44,717 nt of DNA, from assembly GCA_024690635.1 (NCBI GenBank), contig JAILOW010000033.1:1-44717 (forward strand). Direction: 5' to 3'. A program made the position numbers and the translations under genes. The notes under the pieces are model-generated. The model was not told the origin of the DNA and made no database searches. It saw only the letters and a list, made by a program, of their open reading frames with translations. The stretch comes from Butyrivibrio sp. (GTDB lineage Bacteria > Bacillota_A > Clostridia > Lachnospirales > Lachnospiraceae). Shown piece by piece: positions 16,856-26,523 of this stretch (positions are counted from its first letter, which is position 1; the number at the start of each line of letters is the position of its first letter).

Positions 16856-19800
16856 ATGAAACAGGTACGCAGGAGCATTGCTCTGTTTCTGGCTTTCTTT
16901 GTGACATTTACGTCACTGCAGCTTGGAAGCATCAGAGTTTATGCGGCTGATGAAGCTCTTTTGGGCTCATCGGAAAACACGGAAGAAGTTACTTCCGAGA
17001 TCGAAACAGGGGGCGAAGACATCGATATTGTCGAAGATGACAATGAAGATGTCGGCGAGATCGATGAAGATATCGATGAGCCTTCAGGTGATGGAGATGA
17101 AGATGAAGATGAAGATGCAGGCGGGGAAAATACAGGGGAAGACCCTGACCAGCCTGAAGACGAAGCAGATGCGCAGGAGTCTCTTCCTGAGGATGAGGCT
17201 TCTTTAGAGACCTCAGAAGTTGCAGAGGAAGTTGCAGAGGAAGTTGCAGAGGAAGAACTCGCAGGGGAAGATGGCTTTGAGTTCTATCTTGATGCCAACG
17301 GAGGAACCTTCGGATACAGTTCAAAAGTAACAATAAATAGTGAGTTTAACAACCTTCAGTATTTCAGGCCGAGGAAGGAAGGCTATGCATTTGCCGGCTG
17401 GTATTTTGAAAGCGCTTGTACCAACAGGGCATCTGAAGAAGGTGATGCGGATACGCTTTACAGCGAATCCATTGGTGAGTATGGCTACAATACCGATTTC
17501 AGAGAAAGATACAACGGCAAGACTCTCTTTGCAAAATGGTCCAATGATTATTGCACTGTAACCTTCCATTTTGGTAATGAAACAGGCACAGATCCATTAA
17601 AGGATACCGGTTACTATATTAAGGAGGACTACGATTACAACAAAAAGGCGGTAAAGAGCTACGAGGTTAGGGTTCCTAAGGGCAGCAAGCTTTCCGGTGG
17701 AGATTTTCCTGAATATAGTTCCACCAGAAACACGGATCCGCACTATACTAAGAGCTCTACATATTATGAGAACGAAGACAGAACTGCGATATATGATACA
17801 TCCACACCTATAGCAGGCGATACGGATATATACGTTGGTTATGTAAAGGACAGATATGTTGTAACTTTCCATGTAGGAAGCGATACAGCATATTTCGACA
17901 GAAATGATCTCAATAATTCAGAGACTTACGGCAAATTCTCCGAAGCCATAACGAGAGTTCAGTTCAATAACTATGGTGAAAAGAAGGGATCGCTTTACTT
18001 TTGGATTGATAGTTATGTACATAATACCAACGGTGCTATGGGCATAGAAGGCTTTTACGACAACCCCGGATGCACAGGCAAAAAGTACGTACAGGGAGAA
18101 AGCTACGAGATTACCGGCGATATGGATCTTTATATCAATTGGGAATCAAAGTACAAAACTCTTACGCTTGATCCCAACGGCGGCTATTTCCAGTATGAGT
18201 ATGATAACAGCAGGCTCAGCAAGCTGCAGCTTCCTATAAAAAAACCCGGAAAAACCGCTGAGTACTATGATAATAATTATAAAATCATTCCAAATGATCT
18301 TCACAAGTGTTTTATGGGATGGGCGGACAGTAAAACAGCTACCAAGAAACAGTACGGAGAGGAAAGTGACGGCGGATGGTTCAGGTTTGAAGCAAAACTC
18401 AGCAATGCTGACAAGACTCTCTATGCTGTCTGGTCGGATAAATATAATGTGTTTACTTTCCATACAAACGGAGGTGAATTTACAAATATTCCTTATGATG
18501 CTGTCGTTGATGAAAGCGGAGATTTCTTTAGCCTGAAAAAAGAAAAAACCTCAAAGACAGTATACATTAATGACATCAATATAAGCAGAGATGGTTACAC
18601 ATTTGGCGGTTGGTATACGGATGAAGGGCTTAAAAATCCTGCTTCTGGAGACGACTATAATCTGAACGTCTCAGGAGATATGAATTTCTATGCCAAGTGG
18701 AATAAAAACCACACCGTAACATTTAACTTTGGCGAAGGCACAGACGAAGACGGCAAGACAACCTATTCATGCACCGTACCTGATGGAATGACCATGACAG
18801 GTGCTTCTCAGATCATGCCTGTTAATCCTGCGAGCCCGGATGAAAACAAGGCTTTCAAGTCATGGTACAAGGATGCAGAACTCAAAGAAGAGATAACCCG
18901 TGATGAGATCATGGCTACTGTCATCGAGGGTGATACAACATTTTACGCAGGCTATGCTCCTGCTTATACCGTTACCTTTGAGGCAATGGGCGGAACATTT
19001 ACTGACGGAACAACAAGTGTTTCTGTAAAGGTTCCTCAGGGGGATAAGATCGGCGGAAGATATCCAAATGTTAAGACAGAAGACGATACGGTATTCCGCG
19101 GCTGGTTTACGGAAAAGACAGGTGCTTCCGTAAAGGAAGGAACCGAAGTTAAGAAGATTGCGAACTACGTTGTGGAAGATGATGTAACCTTCTATGCAGG
19201 ATTTGCCGAGTGCTATATCATAACTTTCCATGCGAACAAGACAGGGGTTTTGCTTGATAACAAGTCTTCTGATATCAAGGTTAAAGTTATTAAGGGTGAA
19301 CCCTACAGATACGGAAAGGATACAGAATCCAGGGATGCTATCTGGAACTATCCACAGGTTACTTACGGAGCAGCTTCCGACGGACAGCTTCCTGTTTTCC
19401 ACAAAGGATATAACTGTTCTGTTCCCGCATGGGCTACAAATGCAGGCGGTACAGGAAACAAGTACTATTTTGATGAAGAGTTCCACAGAATAAGAGAAGG
19501 ACAATCAGGCGGACTCGTCAATATGGGTATGGAGGAGAGCTTTGTCCCTACCCATGATATGGATTTCTATCTTGTATGGGCTGATCCCGTAAAGGTGAAC
19601 TTCAAATCCGGCTCCCACACAATGGAGTATTACGGCGAGGGAGAGTCCGGTGAGCTTTCAGCGGATGGTAAGACCCTTGTAACTTACGTGGCAAAGGGAA
19701 CTTCTTACGACGATATTCATGTTCAATACAACTACCGTCCGGGAAATAATGCTGAAGGCAGTTTCTCCTGGGGATATGCCGATTCCAAGTTTAAAACCTA

Positions 19801-22800
19801 CGTGGATTACAACAAGCCTATTACAGCAGAAACCACTGTTTACGGAAAATTCTATTCCTATGGAGGCGGATCTTCTACAAAATGGACCAAGCTGATATTC
19901 CATGCTGAGGAAGGCTATTTTGGAAGTCCTTCTATCAGAACAAGAGATAACACTTACCATGCTCCTACCAAGGTTCAGTGTGAGATCCCTGTTATTGATG
20001 ATCCTTCTAAGGCTTTCTGCGGCTGGTACACGGATAAGGCAAGAAAGAAGAAATTTGATCCCGAGGCACAGGGCATATGGGATGGAAAGTCCTATGTATA
20101 TATAAGCAAGGCTATTACAAATCTCTACGCCGGATATACTAATGCCAAGTATGTTACCTTTGATGCCAACGGCGGATATTTTGACGATGATACGGGAAGA
20201 ACCAAGGATCCCAGCCAGGTATTAAAGGACGGAAATCTCATCCGTGTAAAAGAGATCTATGCAGGCAAGGGTGTTGAGATAACCGGTTACAATAACAGAG
20301 TAAGAAGAGACGGAAACAAGATCTTTGGCGGCTGGTATACAGATGAGGAGTGCACAAAGAAAGCTGCGCTTTCAACAATAGAAAATAATACAACCTTCTT
20401 TATTCCTACCGCAGAGAGTACAACTCTTTACGCAAAGTGGGCTGATTACACACTGCCCACCACACTTAGCATCAGCTCCAAGAAAAGCTACAGTCTTGCA
20501 ATCGGAGCAACCGCTCAGCTTAGTGTTAAGGTTACTCCCGAAGGTGAAAAGGATCCTGTGTGGAAGATAGACAGCTGCTACACAGCCTCCGGAAATAAGA
20601 AGAGCGTACAGCCCATTATCCTGACAGAATCCGGAAAGGTAATTGCTACCGGCGCAGGAACTGCATTTGTTTATGCAGAACTTAATGGTGTTCAGTCGGA
20701 TAAGATTATGATCAGTGTTTCCACAAAAACAGTATCAAGCAGCATTTCGCTTGATGTGGCAACACTTAATCTTGTAAAGAATGAGTCAGCGGTTGTTACT
20801 GCAACAGTTGTTCCCGAGACCGCGGCAGCATCCGTAAAATGGACCACAGCCAACAAGGATATCGCGACTGTAGAAGGAAACGGAGCATCAGCTACTATTA
20901 CAGCAGGGGGCAAAGAGGGCTCAACCACTGTAACAGCAACGGTAGGAAAAGTTAAAGCTACCGTAAAGGTAAATGTAGCGGTTCCTATAAGGATACAGCA
21001 CAGTGAACTTGTGCTTACCGCTAAGGACGGAGCAAAGGTTGCAAATGCAGCTATTGTTACAGGTGACGGACTCTCTGAAAAAGAGGTTACATGGAGTGTT
21101 GATAATCCCGCTGTTGTAAGCCTTGATGTTGACACAGAGGATTCTCACTACGTCCTTATAACACCCAATGATAAGAGCATTCCTTCGGAAGTGATAGTTG
21201 AGCTTACAGCATCTGTAACAAATGATGCAGGCGAGACCTATTCAGATAAGAGCACTATTATCGTAAATCCTGTTCAGAAGCTTGCAGCTCCCAAACCCGA
21301 TGTGGATCCGGGAACAGTAAAGTACGGAACAAAGGTGCAGCTCTTTAGTGATATTCCCGATGTGAATATCAGCTACAAGATAGGTGACGGCTCATATGAG
21401 GAGTACAAGGATCCTATTGAGATTACAGATGATATCACTATTACAGCTATTGCTACCAAGCAGGGCTACAAAGACAGCCTGGAGGCAGAATATACCTATA
21501 CTGTTTCCGATGACTATGGGGATATACCAGCATCGGTCCAGGGATGGTTTGACAGTATAAAGACTGTCCCTACCGGAATATGGTATTTGATCGATGGATA
21601 CTTCGAAGAAGGTGGGGATTCTGATACGGCAGCTACAGGCGTGTCAATTTATAATGCCTATACAGGAAGCAGTGTGACGTTTGATGATCGGATTCTTGTA
21701 TTCCATGGAACAGACAGACTTGTTCAGGGAAGAGATTACACGATCAAATATGCAAACAACAAAAATGCAAGTAATGACCTTTCTAGTAAAAATGCACCCA
21801 GTTTTACGATCACAGGAAAAGGAAATTACACAAATAAGAAGACATTTAGATTTATGATCGCCCCGGAAAGAATAAATAATGTCACTTTGGGATCCGGGCA
21901 AAAGGTTGCTGTGACAGCAGGACCTAAGGCAAAGCTTTCCAATGTAAAGCCTGTTCTTACGTATAAAGGTACCAAGCTGGTTCTTGGCAAGGATTACACC
22001 CTTAAGTATTACAAGGATAAGCCTTTTAATTCAGAAAACGAAGTTCAGGGAACCGAGCTCATCGATGCTCCCGGAAAGACCTACTATATCCTAGCTAAGG
22101 GACTTGCCGGTTCAGAAACCACGTCGAACTTCTTCGGCTCGTGGAACGATGAACGTGCCATAGAAGTTGTGGGTATTGATTCCGCCAAGGCTACCTCCAT
22201 AGGAGGACTTAAGGCAGTGGATGCCAAGGGCAAAGCCATAAAGGTTTCCTATGACGCAGAAAATGCTGTTGATGTGGTTAAGCTTTTTGATAACAGCGAA
22301 GGAAAGACAGCAACAGCCTTTATTAAGGACGGAAAGAAGACTCTTACCTATGGCGATGACTACACGGTAGAGGCAGTTACCGGAGATGATTACAAATCAG
22401 CGGGAACTCACAGCTTCAAGCTTGTGGGTGTTGAAAAGGATGCAGATAAGATCGCTGCAGGACAAAAGAGCTACATCGGTGAAAGGGTACTGACCTTCCA
22501 GATATCAGGCGTAGCAATGAAGTCCGTAAAGATAGCAGGTCTTTTGACAACTGTTCAACATACCGGTGCTCCTATAACAATTGCAGATCTCTTTAATGCA
22601 AAGGACAAGAATCTTGATTCTTCATGGACGGGAGTAACTCTCTATACGCAGGCCAAGAAGCAGCCCAAGGTTGCGCTTACCATGGGACCTGAAGGAACTG
22701 ATAATGTTGATGTTACCTACAGCATGCTTAACAGCGGCAATACAGGCAAGTTTACTCTCACATTTACAGGTCATGGCAAGTACGTTGGAACTATTTCCAA

Positions 22801-23749
22801 GACTATTACTGTCAAGGCTTATGATGCAAAGAAAAATGTTAAGAAGACCTTTGTGGTTGATGCTCAAAATGCGGTTTACAGCAAGGCAGGAGCAAAGCCT
22901 TCCGTAATAGTTACATTTAACGGAGCAACCCTTAAAGAGGGTGTTGACTACACTGTAAGCTACAAGAACAACAAGAAGGTCGTTGTAAGTCAGGAGGCGC
23001 TTAAAAAGCTCAAGGCTTCCGCAAGACCCACTGTAATCGTTAAGGGTAAAGGAAACTTCACGGGAGCCAATGCATCAGCTACATTCCTTATTGCCAAGAA
23101 AGCAGCAGGAAATATAACACTTTCCGCAGCAGATGTGGCATACAATGCAAAGGGCAAGAAGGGCTACTTCCTTGTAACACCGAAGCTTTCTGATAACGGC
23201 AAGGCCGTGACTGCAGGAAAGAACAAGGATGTGGAAGCAATTGCCAAGGGCTCTTACGTATACACCTATGCAGAGGATACTGAGCTTACAGATTCCGAGG
23301 GAACTGTATATACCAGGTATGCAGGCAGCAGAGTTCAGGCTACGGACAAAGTTCCCGCAGGAACACGTATTAAGGTCCAGGTAACCGTTAAGTGCTCCGC
23401 AAAGAGTAACTACAGCTCCGAAGAAGAAGGAACAAAGCTTACAGCCTATTACCGCGTTGTAGAGTCCGGCAAGAATATCTCCAAGTTTACTGCAGGTATC
23501 AAGGATCTTTCCAAGTTGACCTACAGCGACGGAGAAGCAGTAGTTCCTGTAAAGACTACGGACATCGTTGTATCCTACAAGGTAAAGGGACAAAAGACTC
23601 CTGTTATCCTTGATCCTCAGTACTACGAGGTTGTTTCCGTAACAGGTAACAGACAGGTGGGAACCGCAACCGTGGTACTCAGGGGACGAAACGGCTACGG
23701 CGGAACCAAGACCTTCACCTTCAAGATAGGCGCACGTAAAATCAACTAA
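16856..23749 (+). CDS. Very large secreted protein with InlB B-type, Ig-like and MBG-like repeats
   Basis: This 2297-residue exported protein starts with a signal peptide (MKQVRRSIALFLAFFVTFTSLQLGSIRVYA, cleavage before ADE). A very acidic, repetitive linker spans about 32-140, with three GATGAA units (17096-17113) and three GTTGCAGAGGAA units (17219-17254). Nine or ten InlB B-repeats (Flg_new type) fill about 145-1195, recognised by recurring GGWYTD / LYAKW endings. Two or three bacterial Ig-like (BIG2) domains cover about 1198-1470, one chitobiase-C-like domain about 1475-1550 (YKIGDGSYEEYKDPIEITDDITITAIA), then MBG/YDG-like repeats run to the end (GRDYTIKYANN, GKGNYT). No LPxTG, SLH or choline-binding anchor is seen, so it may be released or held by an unseen partner. 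The ATG at 16856 has AGGAGG seven bases upstream; an ATG at 16850 is too close. Adhesion is a guess. Confidence 0.88.
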   Translation: MKQVRRSIALFLAFFVTFTSLQLGSIRVYAADEALLGSSENTEEVTSEIETGGEDIDIVEDDNEDVGEIDEDIDEPSGDGDEDEDEDAGGENTGEDPDQPEDEADAQESLPEDEASLETSEVAEEVAEEVAEEELAGEDGFEFYLDANGGTFGYSSKVTINSEFNNLQYFRPRKEGYAFAGWYFESACTNRASEEGDADTLYSESIGEYGYNTDFRERYNGKTLFAKWSNDYCTVTFHFGNETGTDPLKDTGYYIKEDYDYNKKAVKSYEVRVPKGSKLSGGDFPEYSSTRNTDPHYTKSSTYYENEDRTAIYDTSTPIAGDTDIYVGYVKDRYVVTFHVGSDTAYFDRNDLNNSETYGKFSEAITRVQFNNYGEKKGSLYFWIDSYVHNTNGAMGIEGFYDNPGCTGKKYVQGESYEITGDMDLYINWESKYKTLTLDPNGGYFQYEYDNSRLSKLQLPIKKPGKTAEYYDNNYKIIPNDLHKCFMGWADSKTATKKQYGEESDGGWFRFEAKLSNADKTLYAVWSDKYNVFTFHTNGGEFTNIPYDAVVDESGDFFSLKKEKTSKTVYINDINISRDGYTFGGWYTDEGLKNPASGDDYNLNVSGDMNFYAKWNKNHTVTFNFGEGTDEDGKTTYSCTVPDGMTMTGASQIMPVNPASPDENKAFKSWYKDAELKEEITRDEIMATVIEGDTTFYAGYAPAYTVTFEAMGGTFTDGTTSVSVKVPQGDKIGGRYPNVKTEDDTVFRGWFTEKTGASVKEGTEVKKIANYVVEDDVTFYAGFAECYIITFHANKTGVLLDNKSSDIKVKVIKGEPYRYGKDTESRDAIWNYPQVTYGAASDGQLPVFHKGYNCSVPAWATNAGGTGNKYYFDEEFHRIREGQSGGLVNMGMEESFVPTHDMDFYLVWADPVKVNFKSGSHTMEYYGEGESGELSADGKTLVTYVAKGTSYDDIHVQYNYRPGNNAEGSFSWGYADSKFKTYVDYNKPITAETTVYGKFYSYGGGSSTKWTKLIFHAEEGYFGSPSIRTRDNTYHAPTKVQCEIPVIDDPSKAFCGWYTDKARKKKFDPEAQGIWDGKSYVYISKAITNLYAGYTNAKYVTFDANGGYFDDDTGRTKDPSQVLKDGNLIRVKEIYAGKGVEITGYNNRVRRDGNKIFGGWYTDEECTKKAALSTIENNTTFFIPTAESTTLYAKWADYTLPTTLSISSKKSYSLAIGATAQLSVKVTPEGEKDPVWKIDSCYTASGNKKSVQPIILTESGKVIATGAGTAFVYAELNGVQSDKIMISVSTKTVSSSISLDVATLNLVKNESAVVTATVVPETAAASVKWTTANKDIATVEGNGASATITAGGKEGSTTVTATVGKVKATVKVNVAVPIRIQHSELVLTAKDGAKVANAAIVTGDGLSEKEVTWSVDNPAVVSLDVDTEDSHYVLITPNDKSIPSEVIVELTASVTNDAGETYSDKSTIIVNPVQKLAAPKPDVDPGTVKYGTKVQLFSDIPDVNISYKIGDGSYEEYKDPIEITDDITITAIATKQGYKDSLEAEYTYTVSDDYGDIPASVQGWFDSIKTVPTGIWYLIDGYFEEGGDSDTAATGVSIYNAYTGSSVTFDDRILVFHGTDRLVQGRDYTIKYANNKNASNDLSSKNAPSFTITGKGNYTNKKTFRFMIAPERINNVTLGSGQKVAVTAGPKAKLSNVKPVLTYKGTKLVLGKDYTLKYYKDKPFNSENEVQGTELIDAPGKTYYILAKGLAGSETTSNFFGSWNDERAIEVVGIDSAKATSIGGLKAVDAKGKAIKVSYDAENAVDVVKLFDNSEGKTATAFIKDGKKTLTYGDDYTVEAVTGDDYKSAGTHSFKLVGVEKDADKIAAGQKSYIGERVLTFQISGVAMKSVKIAGLLTTVQHTGAPITIADLFNAKDKNLDSSWTGVTLYTQAKKQPKVALTMGPEGTDNVDVTYSMLNSGNTGKFTLTFTGHGKYVGTISKTITVKAYDAKKNVKKTFVVDAQNAVYSKAGAKPSVIVTFNGATLKEGVDYTVSYKNNKKVVVSQEALKKLKASARPTVIVKGKGNFTGANASATFLIAKKAAGNITLSAADVAYNAKGKKGYFLVTPKLSDNGKAVTAGKNKDVEAIAKGSYVYTYAEDTELTDSEGTVYTRYAGSRVQATDKVPAGTRIKVQVTVKCSAKSNYSSEEEGTKLTAYYRVVESGKNISKFTAGIKDLSKLTYSDGEAVVPVKTTDIVVSYKVKGQKTPVILDPQYYEVVSVTGNRQVGTATVVLRGRNGYGGTKTFTFKIGARKIN

Positions 23750-23763
23750 GTTTAGAATTAAAT

Positions 23764-23803
23764 AAAAGGCTGTACCGGAAAAACTCCGGCACAGCCTTTT
23801 TAT
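23764..23803. terminator. Bidirectional terminator between convergent genes
   Basis: A ~15-bp stem (AAAAGGCTGT.CCGG with CCGG.ACAGCCTTTT, one mismatch) and seven-base loop is flanked by A-run and T-run. It serves both the secreted-protein gene and the minus-strand GGDEF gene. Confidence 0.88.
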
Positions 23804-23813
23804 TATCTTTGTA

Positions 23814-25967
23814 TCATTCTTCTTTATCTTCTTCATCTGTTTCACTGTTCAGACTCTGATAGAAGGTTTCTTTATCTTTGTACATAAGCCTGTCCGCGGT
23901 TTCATTCATCTTCTTGATGTCAACTTTACCTCTTGGAATGTATACCGCACCGATTGAGGCAGATCTGTTTTCCCGTGCTATAAGCTGGCGAACATGAGCT
24001 GTCTGACGATCGAATTCTTCTTTTGTGGGAGCAAAAGAGTAAACCACAAATTCATCGCCGCCAAGACGATAAACATTTTCATCACCAAATACTGTGGTGA
24101 GGCATTCTGCCACGTCTATGATAAGCTCGTCTCCCGCATCGTGTCCCTGAGTGTCATTGACATTTTTAAGACCGTTTATGTCACACATGATGTAGCCAAC
24201 GGGGGCAACGGGAGGAGTGTTTTCGTTAAACTCTTTAAGGGCTCTTCTGTTTTTGCTTCCCGTAAGAGAGTCTCTGTAACTGTAGCGCACAAGATCTCTC
24301 TTTTCATCTCTCTGGATAATGAACTGGGTGATGAAATAGGAGATCAGCCAGATGATACCGGAGACTTCATCGCAGTCCTCGGCGGGTGCATCGTTGATTC
24401 CAAAAAGACCTACAAGTTCACCGTTGTATTCAAGAGGCCCCACCACCATGCGTGATGCGCCGGCTTCACGCATAAATGAGTAAAGCCCCGGATGCTGACG
24501 GAAAGTATCATCGGAGTAATCAACTATCATTCTGTGATCTCTTCTGAACACATCATACATTTTGTCGATAAAGCCCACATAAGGCAGATCGTGATAATCC
24601 TCAAGTCCGGGTTTTGGAGCACCCTGACGGAACCATTCATAGGTGTTATGAAATATGTTTTCATCCCTTCGCTCGTAGATGTAAACGTGATCAGCATGGA
24701 GCTCTTTTCCGAGGTATTCAAGTACCGAGTGGATGATGGTATCGGGATCATTGGCAGAAACCGAATACTGCAGCATTTCATTGATAAAGTGCTCTCTTCT
24801 GAGAGTGGTCTGATCCTTGAGCCAGGTTCTGATGGTCTCAACTGCCATGGTTGCAAAGAAAGCACTAAAGCCTATTCTGGAAAAATGTCCCCTGCCCGTT
24901 ACGCTGCGCACCCCTGACAGGTAAATGCATACGTCGATAAGATTGCTGAAGGCTACGAAAAAAATACCCCAGTAGAAAAATCTAAGATCTCTGTATATAT
25001 TATTTTTGCAACAATACTTTTTATCTTCCCACAGCATTTTGCAAATCAGGATCAAAGTTGCGGAATATGAGATGACTATCAAATATACCAGGCGTGACAT
25101 CTCTATGTTAAGACCGAACCTTGCAACAAGCAGAAAGATATTGTCTGCAAAAAATATGAAAAATGCGATTACCGGGTACCTGGGCTCTCTTTTTTTCGTG
25201 ATGGAAAAGGTGAACAGAGTATAGGGCAGCGTCCACAGATGCATGAAATAGTGGTCAACAAATCTGCTCAGGTAGATCACGTCCGCGGTGAGACGAAGAA
25301 AACCTGTATCCGAGGCAAGCCATATACCTACCAGTATGGACATAATGCCCAGTGAAACAATGTCAGGGCGGCCTTTTCTGTAGGGGAGTATGAGCCTCAA
25401 AAACAAAAGGACGATGCCAAGGATCATGATGCCTACAGAGACATTAAAGGGCAAAAGCTGGCTTCGTACAAGGCGGGCCTTAAAATCCTGGGATGTTTCC
25501 AGAGTAACCGTGCGGATCTGACCGCCTTTGTTGCTGAACACTGTTGTGACATCAAGGATGATACTGCGCCCTGCGTATTCCGGAGAAAGGTTTATTGTCT
25601 GATAGGTAACGCCATAGCCTTTTCCTGTGAAGTTCTCCCTGGGCTCGTACCTGTAGATGCAGGTGCTGCCCATGTATACGGAAAATCGCAGGTTGTTTCC
25701 GATGAAACAAAGGGATTCATTGTATTTGATCTCATCAGGGAGCTGCTTGGACAGTACCACATGACCGCCGTAGTCCCCGACGTTAAGATCGTTTAAGTCT
25801 ATAAGTGTTCCGTTGTCGGTGCACCAGTCTTCGGAAAAGGATGCCTCCGACAGACCGCTCCTGCCAAATATTGTACCTGCCAGTAAAAGCACGATCGCAA
25901 ATCCGGTGGACAGAATAAACAGTAGAAGATAATTAAGTTTTATATGGGATTTTAAATATGATAACAT
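23814..25967 (-). CDS. Membrane diguanylate cyclase with 7TM-like sensor, GAF and GGDEF
   Basis: This 717-residue protein has one N-terminal membrane helix (about 12-34), an extracytoplasmic beta-rich domain (about 40-170) and a block of about seven helices (about 175-385), the layout of 7TMR-DISM-type receptors. A GAF-like domain follows (about 400-540, HADHVYIYERRDENIFHNTYEW), then a C-terminal GGDEF domain with the intact motif GGDEF at 636-640. It should make c-di-GMP from GTP in response to an external or membrane signal. No RxxD inhibitory site is obvious. The ATG is preceded in frame by TAG, which fixes the start; AAGGAG lies 13 bases upstream, rather far. It has its own transcription unit ending at the shared terminator. 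Confidence 0.92.
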   Translation of the reverse strand: MLSYLKSHIKLNYLLLFILSTGFAIVLLLAGTIFGRSGLSEASFSEDWCTDNGTLIDLNDLNVGDYGGHVVLSKQLPDEIKYNESLCFIGNNLRFSVYMGSTCIYRYEPRENFTGKGYGVTYQTINLSPEYAGRSIILDVTTVFSNKGGQIRTVTLETSQDFKARLVRSQLLPFNVSVGIMILGIVLLFLRLILPYRKGRPDIVSLGIMSILVGIWLASDTGFLRLTADVIYLSRFVDHYFMHLWTLPYTLFTFSITKKREPRYPVIAFFIFFADNIFLLVARFGLNIEMSRLVYLIVISYSATLILICKMLWEDKKYCCKNNIYRDLRFFYWGIFFVAFSNLIDVCIYLSGVRSVTGRGHFSRIGFSAFFATMAVETIRTWLKDQTTLRREHFINEMLQYSVSANDPDTIIHSVLEYLGKELHADHVYIYERRDENIFHNTYEWFRQGAPKPGLEDYHDLPYVGFIDKMYDVFRRDHRMIVDYSDDTFRQHPGLYSFMREAGASRMVVGPLEYNGELVGLFGINDAPAEDCDEVSGIIWLISYFITQFIIQRDEKRDLVRYSYRDSLTGSKNRRALKEFNENTPPVAPVGYIMCDINGLKNVNDTQGHDAGDELIIDVAECLTTVFGDENVYRLGGDEFVVYSFAPTKEEFDRQTAHVRQLIARENRSASIGAVYIPRGKVDIKKMNETADRLMYKDKETFYQSLNSETDEEDKEE

Positions 25968-25999
25968 CTAACGTTCATAACTCCTTATAAACGTAATAA

Positions 26000-26021
26000 G
26001 GCTCTGCATTTCTGCAGAGCC
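26000..26021 (-). terminator. Terminator-like hairpin after the small acidic protein gene
   Basis: The perfect 9-bp stem GGCTCTGCA/TGCAGAGCC has a four-base loop and is followed on the minus strand by a modestly T-rich stretch. It lies between the 26034 gene and the GGDEF gene start. Confidence 0.55.
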
Positions 26022-26033
26022 GATAAAAAATCT

Positions 26034-26351
26034 TTATTTATCTTCATCATCGAAGAACTCTTCGGAAACCTGCGGATCCTTCGGCTCAGTGGCTTCTGAT
26101 TCCGTCTTTTCTTCTTTTTCATCAGGATCGGAACCGGAGCTGATATCTACGTATTTTCGTGAACCGAATTTAACCTCGGGGCTTTCTTCATCGTCATATT
26201 CGAAGTCATCAAACTCATCAAAGTCGTCATCGTCGAAGTCATCAAGAAGAGAATCCTCTCTCTTGCTGAGATAGTAATATGCGCCTGCTGCTGCGGCACC
26301 TGCTGCTGCGCAGAATAATATAAATTTGCCAAACCCGTTCTTCTTGGACAT
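26034..26351 (-). CDS. Small membrane-anchored acidic protein (YtxH-like shape)
   Basis: This 105-residue protein has a short basic start, one Ala/Gly-rich membrane helix at about 8-27 (GKFILFCAAAGAAAAGAYYYL), then KRE and a strongly acidic, low-complexity tail (LLDDFDDDDFDEFDDFEYDDEES). The layout resembles YtxH-like envelope proteins, but the similarity is in composition only and the function is unknown. AGGAGG lies five bases before the ATG. It is followed by a hairpin and then the membrane GGDEF gene on the same strand. The tail is most likely disordered. Confidence 0.7.
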   Translation of the reverse strand: MSKKNGFGKFILFCAAAGAAAAGAYYYLSKREDSLLDDFDDDDFDEFDDFEYDDEESPEVKFGSRKYVDISSGSDPDEKEEKTESEATEPKDPQVSEEFFDDEDK

Positions 26352-26449
26352 AATACCCTCCTAATTAAGCAGTTGCCTTAATTCTAATACATTTCAGCTT
26401 TAATTGAAAGGGGGGAGTATTAAATTTTGATAAAGATACGTAAAATCGT

Positions 26450-26478
26450 TTGAAGCAGGTCTTTATAAATGCTATATT
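26450..26478 (+). promoter_or_regulatory. Putative promoter of the TetR gene
   Basis: TTGAAG at 26450-26455, a 17-base spacer and TATATT at 26473-26478, 46 bases before the TetR start. Confidence 0.6.
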
Positions 26479-26486
26479 AGATTTAG

Positions 26487-26510
26487 ACCGGCGCGGTCAA
26501 CTGCGCCGGT
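26487..26510 (+). promoter_or_regulatory. Inverted repeat at the TetR transcription start (possible operator)
   Basis: ACCGGCGC (26487-26494) and GCGCCGGT (26503-26510) are perfect arms eight bases apart. They sit at the predicted transcription start and just before the Shine-Dalgarno. This suits a TetR autoregulatory operator or a translation-damping hairpin. Confidence 0.5.
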
Positions 26511-26523
26511 TACGGAGATTTTT

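Noticed and set aside
17219..17254. 12-base tandem repeat as a phase-variation switch
   Set aside because: Units are multiples of three, so slippage would change length but not frame.
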